64,000 nucleotides of DNA from Sphingomonas endolithica. Lineage in GTDB: Bacteria > Pseudomonadota > Alphaproteobacteria > Sphingomonadales > Sphingomonadaceae. The stretch spans positions 3,420,501 to 3,484,500 of the forward strand of contig NZ_CP103057.1 in the NCBI RefSeq assembly GCF_025231525.1, given 5' to 3'. Below the pieces are notes generated by a model. It worked only from the letters and a program-made list of their open reading frames with translations, ran no database searches and was not told where the DNA came from. How positions within the stretch are numbered: position 1 is the stretch's first letter; every line of letters begins with the position of its first letter. This document shows, in pieces, positions 9,395 to 17,154 of the stretch. The translations under genes were made by a program, and so were the position numbers.

Positions 9395-9973
9395 ATGCCC
9401 ACCGATCCCTTCGCCTTGTTCGACAGCTGGTACGCCGAAGCCCGCGCCAGCGAGATCAACGATTCCAACGCCATGGCACTCGCCACCGTCGCCGCCGATG
9501 GCCGCCCGTCGTCGCGCATGGTGCTGCTGAAGGGGCACGGCCCGGACGGCTTCGTCTTCTACACCAACCGCGAAAGCCGCAAGGCAGGCGAGATCGCCGC
9601 CAATCCGAACGTCGCCTTGCTGTTTCACTGGAAGTCGCTGCGCCGCCAGGTGCGCATCGAAGGTGCGCTCGCCCAGGCCACGGATGCCGAATCCGACGCC
9701 TATTTCGCCAGCCGCAGCCGCGATTCGCAGCTCGGCGCCTGGGCATCGGACCAGTCCCGCCCCTTGGCCGATCGCGCCACGTTCGAGGCGCGCTTTGCCG
9801 AGATGGAGCAGCGTTTTGCCGATGGCGATGTGCCACGCCCGCCGCATTGGGGCGGGTACCGCGTCACGCCATTGGCGATCGAATTCTGGCAGGATCGTGC
9901 ACACCGCCTGCACGAACGCCGCCTGTTCACGCGGGAAGACGACGGCTGGGCTGAGGGGATGCTCTACCCATGA
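9395..9973 (+). CDS. pdxH: Pyridoxamine 5'-phosphate oxidase
   Basis: A 192-residue FMN-dependent oxidase that converts pyridoxamine or pyridoxine 5'-phosphate to pyridoxal 5'-phosphate, the last step of vitamin B6 synthesis and salvage. Recognisable motifs are SSRMVLLKGHGPDGFVFYTN (FMN and substrate binding), ALLFHWKSLRRQVRIEG, SRDSQLGAWASDQS and the C-terminal PPHWGGYRV...FWQDRAHRLHER, whose HxR is the active-site signature. The length is typical of alphaproteobacterial PdxH. Its stop overlaps the start of the downstream CDF exporter by 4 bp (ATGA), indicating a shared transcript. Confidence 0.96.
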   Translation: MPTDPFALFDSWYAEARASEINDSNAMALATVAADGRPSSRMVLLKGHGPDGFVFYTNRESRKAGEIAANPNVALLFHWKSLRRQVRIEGALAQATDAESDAYFASRSRDSQLGAWASDQSRPLADRATFEARFAEMEQRFADGDVPRPPHWGGYRVTPLAIEFWQDRAHRLHERRLFTREDDGWAEGMLYP

Positions 9974-10914
9974 CGGAGGCACAGCGCCGCGCCATCCCAT
10001 TTGCCGTCCGGGCGGCGCTTGCCAGCGTTGCGATGGCGGTGTTCCTGCTGTTGCTCAAAGGCTTTGCCGCCTGGCACACCGGCTCGGTGGCGATGCTCGG
10101 CTCGCTCGCCGACACGGCGCTCGATCTGCTCGCCAGCCTCGTCACGCTGTACGGCGTGAAGCTCGCTGCCGAACCCGCCGATCACGATCACCGCTTCGGA
10201 CACGGCAAGGCAGAGGCGCTTGCCGCCTTGTTCCAGGTGATGCTGATCACCGCATCTGCCGCCGGCATTGCGTGGCGCGCGATCCTGGCCTTTGGCGAGA
10301 CCCGCCCGACGCAGGACGCCGAGTTCGGCATCGGCGTGTCGGTCGTGGCGATCATCGCGACGGTCGCCTTGCTCGCCTATCAACGCAGCATCATCCGCCA
10401 GACCGGCTCGGTCGCGATCATGGCAGACAATATGCATTACCAGTCGGACGTGCTGCTCAACGGCTCGGTCATCCTGGCAATGGTGCTCGATCAATATGTC
10501 GGCTGGCGCGGGGCCGATCCCGTGATGGGCATCGCCATCGCACTGTGGCTCGCCTGGGGCGCGTTTCGCGCCTCGTCGAACGCGATCGACCAGTTGATGG
10601 ACAAGGAATGGCCCGAGGGCGAGCGCGCGCGCTTCATCGAGGTCGCCGCGCGCCAGCCCGGTATCAAGGGCATCCATGATTTCCGCACGCGTCGTTCCGG
10701 CAGCCACGATTTCGCGCAATTCCACATGGAGGTCGATCGCAACCTCACCATGTTTGCCGCGCACGATATCGTCGAGACCGTCGAGCACGCGCTGCGCCGC
10801 GCCTATCCCAAGGTCGAGGTGCTGATCCATCTCGATCCGGAAGGCCATGTCGATACCGACAATCCGCTGGTCGAGGCGGATGTCACCCCGCATTGGTTCG
10901 CCAAACGGCTGTAA
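9970..10914 (+). CDS. Cation diffusion facilitator (FieF/CzcD-type metal exporter)
   Basis: A 314-residue CDF transporter that exports divalent metals (Zn, Fe, Co, Cd or similar) in exchange for protons. About six membrane segments are visible in residues 10-200. The metal site is formed by Asp residues in SLADTALDLLAS (TM2) and by HYQSD (TM5), with the loop motif DHDHRFGHGKAEALAALFQ. A cytosolic C-terminal metal-sensing domain follows (about 210-300: FIEVAARQPGIKGIHDFRTR). It overlaps pdxH by 4 bp. The metal cannot be assigned from sequence alone; the DxxxD/HxxxD pattern fits the FieF/YiiP group. Confidence 0.93.
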   Translation: MTEAQRRAIPFAVRAALASVAMAVFLLLLKGFAAWHTGSVAMLGSLADTALDLLASLVTLYGVKLAAEPADHDHRFGHGKAEALAALFQVMLITASAAGIAWRAILAFGETRPTQDAEFGIGVSVVAIIATVALLAYQRSIIRQTGSVAIMADNMHYQSDVLLNGSVILAMVLDQYVGWRGADPVMGIAIALWLAWGAFRASSNAIDQLMDKEWPEGERARFIEVAARQPGIKGIHDFRTRRSGSHDFAQFHMEVDRNLTMFAAHDIVETVEHALRRAYPKVEVLIHLDPEGHVDTDNPLVEADVTPHWFAKRL

Positions 10915-10934
10915 CGTAGATCCGGAGCACGCAG

Positions 10935-11729
10935 ATGAGAATTCCGTTCGTCCAGATCGATGCCTTTGCCGGCGCACCGTTCACCGGCAATCCGGCGGCC
11001 GTATTGCCGCTCTCCACATGGCTGGAGGACTCGGTGCTGCAGGCGATCGCCGCGGAGAACAACCTTGCCGAAACCGCGTTCATCGTGCCCGACGATAGCG
11101 ACGCGGCCGATTTCGAGCTGCGCTGGTTCACGCCGGAGAACGAAGTGGTGATGTGCGGTCACGCCACCCTGGCCAGCGGCCATTTCGTGCTGTCGTCCGA
11201 TACCGCGCTGGACCGCGTGACGTTTCGGACACGGCAGGCCGGATTGCTGCATGTCGCCCGTGCCGATGACGGCTATGAACTGGGCTTGCCCGCCTGGGTG
11301 CCCACGCCCGCGCCGCTGTCGGAGATCGTCGCAGCGTTGGGCGTCGACAGCGTCGTGGAAACCCTGTGGCACGAACATCGCTACGGTGTGGTCGTGCTGG
11401 AAACCGCCGATCAGGTGCGCGCGGTCGATCCCGACTTCCGCCGCCTGGCGCAAAGCGGCGACTGGCTGACCATCGTCACCGCGCCGGGCGAAGACACCGA
11501 TATCGTCAGCCGCGCCTTCGCGCCGGGGGCCGGGATCGACGAGGACCCGGTGACTGGCTCAGCCCATGCCGTCGTCGTGCCCTATTGGGCGAAGCGGCTG
11601 GGGCGCGATACGTTCACTGCCTACCAGGCAAGCCGCAGGGGTGGGCACCTGGCCTGCCGACTGGACGGCGACCGCGTCGTCCTCGGGGGCACGTGCGTGA
11701 CGGTGATCGAGGGCACGTTCTTCCTCTAG
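10935..11729 (+). CDS. PhzF family isomerase/epimerase
   Basis: A 264-residue protein of the PhzF (diaminopimelate-epimerase fold) family. It shows the two related halves: IDAFAGAPFTGNPAAV and NNLAETAFIV near the N-terminus, with the Glu that acts as general acid/base in PhzF, and GAGIDEDPVTGSAHAV in the second half. PhzF isomerises trans-2,3-dihydro-3-hydroxyanthranilate in phenazine synthesis, but most homologues outside phenazine clusters have unknown substrates, and no other phenazine gene is present here. It starts 20 bp after the CDF gene, so cotranscription is likely. Confidence 0.88.
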   Translation: MRIPFVQIDAFAGAPFTGNPAAVLPLSTWLEDSVLQAIAAENNLAETAFIVPDDSDAADFELRWFTPENEVVMCGHATLASGHFVLSSDTALDRVTFRTRQAGLLHVARADDGYELGLPAWVPTPAPLSEIVAALGVDSVVETLWHEHRYGVVVLETADQVRAVDPDFRRLAQSGDWLTIVTAPGEDTDIVSRAFAPGAGIDEDPVTGSAHAVVVPYWAKRLGRDTFTAYQASRRGGHLACRLDGDRVVLGGTCVTVIEGTFFL

Positions 11730-11749
11730 GCTGCGATGACTGCATTTAA

Positions 11750-11933
11750 CCGTTCGTGCTGAGTAGAGACCGAGTAGGCCGCAGGCCATATCGAGGGCTC
11801 GTATCGAAGCACCTCGGAGCGCGGTATCGCGTATCCTTTGATACGCCCTCTCGATACGCGCTTCGCGCTACGCGATGCCTTTCCTGAGCGCCTGCCCTTG
11901 CTGGAAATCGAAGGGGCTACTCAGGACGAACGG
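11750..11933 (+). repeat. 184-bp element with terminal inverted repeats, copy 1
   Basis: The element begins CCGTTCGTGCTGAGTAG and ends CTACTCAGGACGAACGG, which are inverted copies with one mismatch. A second 184-bp copy at 35737-35920 reads in the opposite direction and differs at only about a dozen positions by eye. Inside are further inverted motifs around CGAGGGCTCGTATCGAAG / CGATACGCCCTCTCGATA. There is no coding capacity, so this is a MITE-like or REP/BIME-type non-autonomous repeat. It fills most of the 234-bp convergent gap between the PhzF and serine hydrolase genes. Confidence 0.85.
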
Positions 11934-11963
11934 AACGTTTGAGGCGTTCGTACGTCATCCACC

Positions 11964-13064
11964 CTAACGCCGGCCGCGATCGAACGCCGCGGTCACGTCG
12001 CCCAGCGTCTGCATCATCGCCGGGTTGCGCATGTTGGGCGTATTGCCCAGCCGCACGATCACTACGCCGCGGCCTTGCCCGCTGTCCGGGCTGGCGATCA
12101 CCAACTGGCCGAGATGCCCGTTCATCCCAACCGCACTCGCCGGTCCCTTCCCGAAGAACAGCGCCGCCCGCCCGATGCCCGGCCGATTGAGCCAGATGTG
12201 GCCGCCATATTGGGCGTTGGTGGGGGAGGGGGTCTTCATAAAGGCCAGCCATTCCGGCGCGATCACCTGCGCGCCGTCCGCTCCCCTGCCATCGAGCAGC
12301 AGCCCGCCGATCCGGCCCCAATCGTCCAGCGTCATGTGCATCAGCGACCCGCCGATCTGCGTGCCCGCGCCGTCATATTCCAGCACGGCGTTGCGCACCC
12401 CGGCCGGTCGGAACAGCCGCTCGCGCGCAAAAGCGGTGTAGATCTGCGCGCGTGTCCTGGGATCACGGCTGTCGGTCAGCGTGCGGGTGATGATCTCGGC
12501 CAGGATGATCGAGGTCAGCGAGCTGTAGTTGAAACGCGAGCCCGGCCTGGCCTCGAGCCGGTGCCCGATCGCCGCCGCCGCCATGGCCTCGGTATCGGCG
12601 ACGAACAACGTCTGGTTGGTGTCCGATGCCTCGATCGGATTGCCGACCTCGATATGTTGCAGCCCGGAGGACATGTTGAGCAATTGCCTGAGGGTGATCG
12701 CTGCCCGCGGATCGCCGACGCCATGCCATTCCGCGATCGGCGCGGGCGCGTCGAGCTGCAGCCGACCGTCGGCGACCAGTTCGCCCACCAGAATGGCAGT
12801 GACGCTCTTGGCCATCGACCAGCTGATGAAGCGGTTATAGTCGGAATAACCCGGTGCATAGGCCTTCAGCGCCGGGCAGCCGTCCGCCACGATCAGTACC
12901 GCGCGCGTTTCGGCATGATCGGCGAACAAGCGCTTCACCGGTTCCAGCGCCGGCCCGAGCCGCGCGCCCGTGCACGCCTTGACGGTGAAAGCGGGCGCGT
13001 CGGCCGCCTCGCTTGCGCCGATCAGCAGCGGCAGCATCACGGCGAGGGCGACCTTGCGCATCAT
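11964..13064 (-). CDS. Secreted serine hydrolase (beta-lactamase/PBP-like fold)
   Basis: A 366-residue exported protein with an N-terminal signal peptide (MMRKVALAVMLPLLIGASEA). The catalytic SxxK motif is SMAK, followed by a Tyr-x-Asn-type motif in SRFNYSSLTS and a C-terminal conserved GxG-like region (MNGHLGQLVIA). These belong to the class-C beta-lactamase-related esterase/DD-peptidase family, which includes 6-aminohexanoate-dimer hydrolase relatives; the substrate is unknown. Its 5' end abuts a divergent small-protein gene at 13090, which resembles the membrane-anchored N-terminal extension seen in longer relatives. Confidence 0.85.
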   Translation of the reverse strand: MMRKVALAVMLPLLIGASEAADAPAFTVKACTGARLGPALEPVKRLFADHAETRAVLIVADGCPALKAYAPGYSDYNRFISWSMAKSVTAILVGELVADGRLQLDAPAPIAEWHGVGDPRAAITLRQLLNMSSGLQHIEVGNPIEASDTNQTLFVADTEAMAAAAIGHRLEARPGSRFNYSSLTSIILAEIITRTLTDSRDPRTRAQIYTAFARERLFRPAGVRNAVLEYDGAGTQIGGSLMHMTLDDWGRIGGLLLDGRGADGAQVIAPEWLAFMKTPSPTNAQYGGHIWLNRPGIGRAALFFGKGPASAVGMNGHLGQLVIASPDSGQGRGVVIVRLGNTPNMRNPAMMQTLGDVTAAFDRGRR

Positions 13065-13089
13065 GTCGGCAACGATAGAACACGGCTTG

Positions 13090-13428
13090 ATGAAGGCAAG
13101 ACGGATCGCATGGTGGACGCTGCCCGTGCTCGGCGCGTTGCTGATCGGCGTCTTCCTTTATGCCAGAAGCCGTACGGCGCAGCTAGAACTCGGCACCGGC
13201 TATGCCGCGCGCGTCGCCTGTGCCTGTCATTATATCGGCAATCGCGCGCTTGGCAGCTGCTATGCCGATTTCGAACCGGGCATGAGCGTCATCCGCCTGT
13301 CGGACGATCCCGAGACCAGGACGGTCACTGCCTCCGTCCCGCTGATCGCCCGGCGCTCGGCACGCTTCGATCCCATACTCGGCTGCCAGCCGTCGCCGTT
13401 CACCGGCAAGCGGCTCAAGCTGCGCTAG
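13090..13428 (+). CDS. Small membrane-anchored protein resembling a serine-hydrolase N-terminal extension
   Basis: A 112-residue protein with a basic start (MKARRIAWW), one hydrophobic helix (about 8-24) and a roughly 85-residue extracytoplasmic part with four Cys ([22 protein letters not shown]). The segment [19 protein letters not shown] resembles the stretch after the membrane anchor of longer bacterial serine hydrolases (GYxAKxxCSGVFxSG type); this likeness is from memory and is an inference. It is divergent from the serine hydrolase at 11964, with only 25 bp between starts. No strong SD is visible, and an in-frame ATG at 13063 is an alternative. Its stop overlaps the mnmA stop in a shared palindromic CTAG. 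Confidence 0.65.
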   Translation: MKARRIAWWTLPVLGALLIGVFLYARSRTAQLELGTGYAARVACACHYIGNRALGSCYADFEPGMSVIRLSDDPETRTVTASVPLIARRSARFDPILGCQPSPFTGKRLKLR

Positions 13429-14546
13429 GCGGCGATCAGCGCGCGCTCGGTCTCGGCGATCCAGCCGCCGCCCAGCACGCGTTCGCCATCGTAGAGCACC
13501 GCCGCTTGCCCTGGCGATACCCCATATTCCGGGCTGTCGAACACCACCCGGCCGCCCTCCAGCCGGGCTGGCACGGGCTTGGCCATCGAACGCACCTTGG
13601 CGCTTAGCGGCCCGGCATGGTCGCCGCCGATCCAGTTGATTTCCGTCAGCCGTGCCGCCTCGACCGCCAACGCGGCGCGCGGGCCCACCACCACGCGTCG
13701 TTGCGCCGGCTCCAGCCGCACGACATAAAGCGGTTCGGGGCTGCCACCGATCTCCAGCCCACGGCGCTGGCCGACCGTGAAGTTGACGATGCCCGAATGC
13801 TCGCCCAGCTGCTGCCCGGCCAGATCGACGATCGCGCCGCCCGCCTGTGCCTCGGGCCGCAATTTCTTGACCAGGCCCGCATAGTCGCCATCCGGCACGA
13901 AGCAGATGTCCTGGCTGTCAGGCTTGCCGGCCACCCCCAGCCCGAGCTCGGCGGCCAGTTCGCGCACCCGCGCCTTGGGCATTCCGCCGAGCGGGAAACG
14001 CAGGTAATCGAGCTGCGGCTGCGTCGTCGCGAACAGGAAATAGCTTTGGTCGCGTGCCGGATCGACGGCACGGTGCAATTCGGCGCCCGCCGGGCCGATA
14101 ACGCGGTGGACGTAATGGCCGGTGGCCAGGCAATCGGCACCCAGGTCGCGTGCCAACTGGAACAGATCGGTGAATTTCGGCCCCATATTGCAGCGGACGC
14201 AGGGGATCGGCGTCCGCCCGGCGAGATATTCGTCGGCAAAGGTGTCGATCACCGTCTCGCGAAAACTCGTTTCGTGATCGTAGACATAGTGCGCGATGCC
14301 GAGCCGATCGCAGACAGCGCGTGCATCACGGATATCGCGTCCTGCACAGCATGATCCCGCGCGGCCAACAGCCTCGCCATGATTGTAGAGCTGCAGCGTG
14401 ATGCCGATCGTCTCCGCACCGGTCGCCGCGGCTAGCCCGGCAACTACGGACGAGTCGACCCCGCCGGACATCGCGACGACGATGCGTTTCCCCGAAAGAT
14501 CGGGGCCGAGCTGGAAATCGCCGATGACGGTCATGCCGGCGTCCAT
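13425..14546 (-). CDS. mnmA: tRNA-specific 2-thiouridylase MnmA
   Basis: A 373-residue enzyme that thiolates U34 of tRNA-Lys, -Glu and -Gln in the cytoplasm. It has the PP-loop SGGVDSS (residues 27-33), the first catalytic Cys in TPIPCVRCN and the second in [13 protein letters not shown], plus the tRNA-binding middle and C-terminal beta-barrel domains ([19 protein letters not shown]). The ATG at 14546 is chosen because GAGG lies 6 nt upstream; a TTG eight codons earlier lacks this. It is convergent with the 13090 gene and divergent from the small protein at 14665. Confidence 0.96.
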   Translation of the reverse strand: MDAGMTVIGDFQLGPDLSGKRIVVAMSGGVDSSVVAGLAAATGAETIGITLQLYNHGEAVGRAGSCCAGRDIRDARAVCDRLGIAHYVYDHETSFRETVIDTFADEYLAGRTPIPCVRCNMGPKFTDLFQLARDLGADCLATGHYVHRVIGPAGAELHRAVDPARDQSYFLFATTQPQLDYLRFPLGGMPKARVRELAAELGLGVAGKPDSQDICFVPDGDYAGLVKKLRPEAQAGGAIVDLAGQQLGEHSGIVNFTVGQRRGLEIGGSPEPLYVVRLEPAQRRVVVGPRAALAVEAARLTEINWIGGDHAGPLSAKVRSMAKPVPARLEGGRVVFDSPEYGVSPGQAAVLYDGERVLGGGWIAETERALIAA

Positions 14547-14664
14547 AAGCCTCGTTCTGTCGCATTGCAAAACACATGGTTGCGAAAGGATTTTCGCCCG
14601 CTTTACGTCCCCTTCAGACTAACCGCCTAAACGGATCATTCGTTGCACCGTCAAAGGCGTCCGA

Positions 14665-14889
14665 GTGGATCTGAGTTTTACCCGTTTCGAGCATGACGCT
14701 CCGTTGGTTACCCTGCCGTCCGACCTGGCGGTGATCATGGTCGGGATCGTCGCCCGACAAGCGGCGAGCCCGACCGCGCTGTCGCAATCGGCGCTGCTGC
14801 CGCCTGTGGCCGAGGACTTGCTCTCCCCCGCCCATGGCGCCTTCAATGCCGATGTTGCGGCCCTGTTAGCCCAAGTTGATGAAGAATGA
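14665..14889 (+). CDS. Small hypothetical protein upstream of sciP
   Basis: A 74-residue ORF with a GTG start, preceded by AAAGG at 7-nt spacing and followed about 100 bp later by sciP on the same strand. The product is mildly acidic, with a hydrophobic patch (LAVIMVGIVA) and an acidic tail (AQVDEE). No family is recognised. Third positions are mostly G or C but less strikingly than in neighbouring genes. The ribosome-binding site is the best argument that it is real. The opposite strand also has open frames here, so the call is tentative. Confidence 0.42.
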   Translation: MDLSFTRFEHDAPLVTLPSDLAVIMVGIVARQAASPTALSQSALLPPVAEDLLSPAHGAFNADVAALLAQVDEE

Positions 14890-14991
14890 ACGCCGTGTTT
14901 ACCGAGCCGCTTTAGCCGGCGTTCAAGCCCGCAAGTATAGTGCAATCCTATGTGAACGAACGGGGGCCCCCGCCCCGATTTCGAGGTTGAA

Positions 14992-15291
14992 ATGATCGAG
15001 AACCAGAAAATCCGTCCTGCCAAGGTCATCGGTCCGCTCGGCGAACCGCTGACGTTGGACAGCCTGCCGCCGCCCGAGACGACGCGCTGGGTCGTGCGCC
15101 GCAAGGCAGAGGTGGTCGCGGCAGTAAATGGCGGCCTGCTCTCGGTTGACGAAGTGTGCGAGCGCTATGGTCTGACCGTGGAGGAATTTGCCGGCTGGCA
15201 GCGCGCAATCGACCGGTCGGGCATGCCCGGCCTGCGCGTCACGCGTATCCAGCATTATCGCTCGCTCTACGATCGCCAGCAGAAATACTGA
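14992..15291 (+). CDS. sciP: SciP-type CtrA-regulon inhibitor (DUF1153)
   Basis: A 99-residue helix-turn-helix protein with the highly conserved alphaproteobacterial DUF1153 sequence: KVIGPLGEPLTLDSLPPP, TTRWVVRRKAEVVAAVNGGL and the recognition region SVDEVCERYGLTVEEFAGWQ, ending VTRIQHYR. In Caulobacter, SciP binds CtrA and blocks transcription from CtrA-activated promoters in G1 cells, and it also binds DNA. Conservation here suggests the same cell-cycle role. The start ATG has GAGG at 5-nt spacing. It stands alone, with a weak hairpin after the stop. Confidence 0.93.
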   Translation: MIENQKIRPAKVIGPLGEPLTLDSLPPPETTRWVVRRKAEVVAAVNGGLLSVDEVCERYGLTVEEFAGWQRAIDRSGMPGLRVTRIQHYRSLYDRQQKY

Positions 15292-15311
15292 TCCTGTCTA
15301 TACGGCCTGAT

Positions 15312-15344
15312 ACGGCTCGTTCCTTATCGGGGGCGGGCCGTTTT
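15312..15344 (+). terminator. Weak rho-independent terminator after sciP
   Basis: ACGGCTCG (15312-15319) pairs with CGGGCCGT (15334-15341) through one G-U pair and is followed by TTTT. The 14-nt loop and short U run make it weak, but its position 20 bp after the sciP stop fits. Confidence 0.45.
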
Positions 15345-15445
15345 CATGTTCGGTGAAAAACAAACCGCTACCGGAACAAATTTACCCGTCTGCGAGTCTT
15401 TCCCCCGTAGCCCGGCAGGCGGGCATCAACAGAGGGACGACAATC

Positions 15446-15697
15446 ATGGGTATCATCATCTGGCTTATCGTTGGTGGTGTCGTAGGCTGGCTGGCCAGCC
15501 TGGTCATGCGCACGGATGGACAGCAGGGCATCTTCCTGAACATCGTCGTCGGCATTATCGGTTCGGTGATTGCATCGTTCCTGTTCGGCGGCGGGATCAA
15601 CCAGGCCGTGACCGTCACGACCTTCATCTATTCGTTGATCGGCGCGATCATCCTGCTCGCGATCGTCAACCTGGTGCGTCGCGGCAGCGTTCGCTAA
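15446..15697 (+). CDS. GlsB/YeaQ/YmgE family small membrane protein
   Basis: An 83-residue hydrophobic protein with three membrane segments and Gly-rich helix contacts: MGIIIWLIVGGVVGWLASLV, GIFLNIVVGIIGSVIASFLF and TFIYSLIGAIILLAIVNLV. This is the transglycosylase-associated/GlsB family, small inner-membrane proteins often induced by stress; the biochemical role is unknown. The start is set by AGAGGG nine nt upstream of ATG 15446. A strong terminator follows. A second family member is encoded on the other strand at 16612-16875. Confidence 0.9.
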   Translation: MGIIIWLIVGGVVGWLASLVMRTDGQQGIFLNIVVGIIGSVIASFLFGGGINQAVTVTTFIYSLIGAIILLAIVNLVRRGSVR

Positions 15698-15721
15698 AAA
15701 CCAGTAGCAGCACAAAGATCA

Positions 15722-15753
15722 GGGCCGCCCGGCATGCCGGGCGGCCCTTTTCG
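15722..15753. terminator. Strong bidirectional rho-independent terminator
   Basis: GGGCCGCCCGGC ATG-centred GCCGGGCGGCCC is a perfect GC-rich inverted repeat followed by TTTTC on the plus strand. It lies 24 bp after the GlsB stop and about 40 bp beyond the end of the convergent SIMPL gene, so it may serve both, although the U tract favours the plus strand. Confidence 0.88.
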
Positions 15754-15794
15754 TATCTGGCGCTCAACCTCGGCGGAGACGCACCTCCTGGCGC

Positions 15795-16532
15795 TTACTT
15801 CAGCAGGAAACGAACCGACAGGTTTACCGTGACGTCGGTTGCGCCAGCCGCAATCGCGGTGGACGGCGCCGCCTTGGCCCGGGCGAACGTCATCATGACC
15901 GGCGGCTGTCCACCAGCATTCTCGCCGCTCTCCGCGATCGACACGATCCGTGCGACCGTCATCCCCGATGCCTTTGCATACAGCGCGGCCCGCGCCCGCG
16001 CCCGCGCGACCGCGTCGTTGCGCGCTTCGTCCAGCGCAGCGTCGGGATTGTCGATCTCCAGCGACGGCCCGTCGATCTGGTTGGCGCCTTCCTTCACCAG
16101 CGCATCCAGGATGGCGCCGGATTTGGCGACATCACGAAATCGCACGGATACGGTGTTGCTCGCCTGGTACCCGGTGATCACCGGCGGCACGTTCTCGCCA
16201 TAGCGATATTGCGGGCTGAGCCCGACATTGGCGGTGGCGACATCCCGGGTGGCGACACCGGCGCGCTTCAACGCGGCCAGTACGCGCGCCATGCGATCGG
16301 CATTCTCCGCCAGCGCGGCCGCGGCGGTCGCATTCTGCGTCGCCACGCCGGCGCGGATCGTCGCCACGTCGGGCACCCGCGTCGTCCGGCCGGTCGCGCT
16401 GACATCCAGCACGGTGCCGCTGGCCGGGATCAGCGGCTCGACCGTCGGCGTCACCTGTGCTGCGGCACCGGTAAACGCGGTCATCGCCAGCGAAAGGGTG
16501 GCCAGCGCCGTTGCGGTCGCGATCGTTCTCAT
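15795..16532 (-). CDS. SIMPL domain protein (DUF541), exported
   Basis: A 245-residue protein with a signal peptide (MRTIATATALATLSLAMTAF, cleavage near AAAQ) and a DUF541/SIMPL domain across the rest. Typical features are VSATGRTTRVPDVATIRAGV, ATANVGLSPQYRYGENVPPV, ITGYQASNTVSVRFRDVAKS and AVARARARAALYAKASGMTV. The family forms periplasmic or outer-membrane-associated oligomers of uncertain function (BP26 of Brucella is a member). AAGGAG nine nt upstream of the ATG at 16532 fixes the start. A perfect hairpin (16563-16593) lies in the 5' leader. Confidence 0.88.
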   Translation of the reverse strand: MRTIATATALATLSLAMTAFTGAAAQVTPTVEPLIPASGTVLDVSATGRTTRVPDVATIRAGVATQNATAAAALAENADRMARVLAALKRAGVATRDVATANVGLSPQYRYGENVPPVITGYQASNTVSVRFRDVAKSGAILDALVKEGANQIDGPSLEIDNPDAALDEARNDAVARARARAALYAKASGMTVARIVSIAESGENAGGQPPVMMTFARAKAAPSTAIAAGATDVTVNLSVRFLLK

Positions 16533-16562
16533 GCCGTGAAACTCCTTGGATCGGGCGGAACT

Positions 16563-16593
16563 GCCCATGGCGCGGCTGTGTCGCGCCATGGGC
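16563..16593 (-). promoter_or_regulatory. Perfect 12-bp stem-loop in the SIMPL gene leader
   Basis: GCCCATGGCGCG and CGCGCCATGGGC are exact inverted copies around a 7-nt loop. The element lies 19 bp after the stop of the upstream GlsB gene and 30 bp before the SIMPL start on the same strand. There is no U run, so it is more likely a transcript-processing or attenuating structure, or a protein-binding palindrome, than a classical terminator. Confidence 0.6.
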
Positions 16594-16611
16594 AAACCTA
16601 GGCTGAACGGA

Positions 16612-16875
16612 TCAACGAACCCGGCGGCGCATGGTCATGCGATAGAGCGCCAGCAGGATGACCGCCCCCGCGGTCGCCGCGGCATAGCGTTCCCACGCCG
16701 CATCGGCACGCCAGCCGATCAGCGGCGCCAGATAGCCGCCGAGCAGCGCGCCGGCGATGCCGATCAGGATGGTGACGATGATCCCACCGGGATCGCGCCC
16801 CGGCATGATGACCTTGGCCAGAATGCCGGCTACCAGCCCGATCAGCAGCCACCCCAAAATCCCGTCTGCCAGCAT
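16612..16875 (-). CDS. GlsB/YeaQ/YmgE family small membrane protein (second copy)
   Basis: An 87-residue protein with three predicted membrane helices: LADGILGWLLIGLVAGILAK, GIIVTILIGIAGALLGGYLA and YAAATAGAVILLALYRM. It carries the family's GRDPGGIIVTILIGIAG signature and a basic tail (MTMRRRVR). The start has GGGAG about 8 nt upstream. It shares family but little exact sequence with the 15446 protein. It is upstream of the SIMPL gene in the same direction, separated by the hairpin at 16563. Confidence 0.87.
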   Translation of the reverse strand: MLADGILGWLLIGLVAGILAKVIMPGRDPGGIIVTILIGIAGALLGGYLAPLIGWRADAAWERYAAATAGAVILLALYRMTMRRRVR

Positions 16876-17075
16876 CGTTCGTCTCCCTTAATGTTCCGGT
16901 GAAATTCAAGCGAACACGCCGACAATTTGCCGACGCCTGCGAATCGCGCCGCTGTGGATGCAATGCAAACGATTTGTCGTCTCGTTCGCCCTTGCGAGCG
17001 GGACAGCCGCAACGGCGGCGCGCTTGCGGATTCTGGCCGGGACGGGCATTACAGCCGCCAAATCGAAAGTGGCGC

Positions 17076-17102
17076 TTGAGATCGGTGCCTTATTTCTATA
17101 AC
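17076..17102 (+). promoter_or_regulatory. Possible promoter for the RND efflux operon
   Basis: TTGAGA at 17076-17081 and TATAAC at 17097-17102 resemble -35 and -10 boxes but with a short 15-bp spacer. They lie in the 279-bp gap between the divergent GlsB and RND adaptor genes; nothing else is recognised in that gap, and no operator repeat was found. Confidence 0.3.
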
Positions 17103-17154
17103 ACAGTCTGCGAGGGGCCGGACAGCCGGAGCCGGGGACGGGAAAGTGACGCAG

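Noticed and set aside
10935-11729. A phenazine biosynthesis gene
   Set aside because: The PhzF family is broad and no other phz gene is in the window.
11750-11933. An insertion sequence
   Set aside because: Terminal inverted repeats are present but 184 bp cannot encode a transposase; called a non-autonomous repeat instead.
15373-15400. An EcfG-type stress promoter (GGAAC) before the GlsB gene
   Set aside because: GGAAC is present at 15373, but the expected -10 CGTT is not found at 16-18 bp spacing, only GTCTT.
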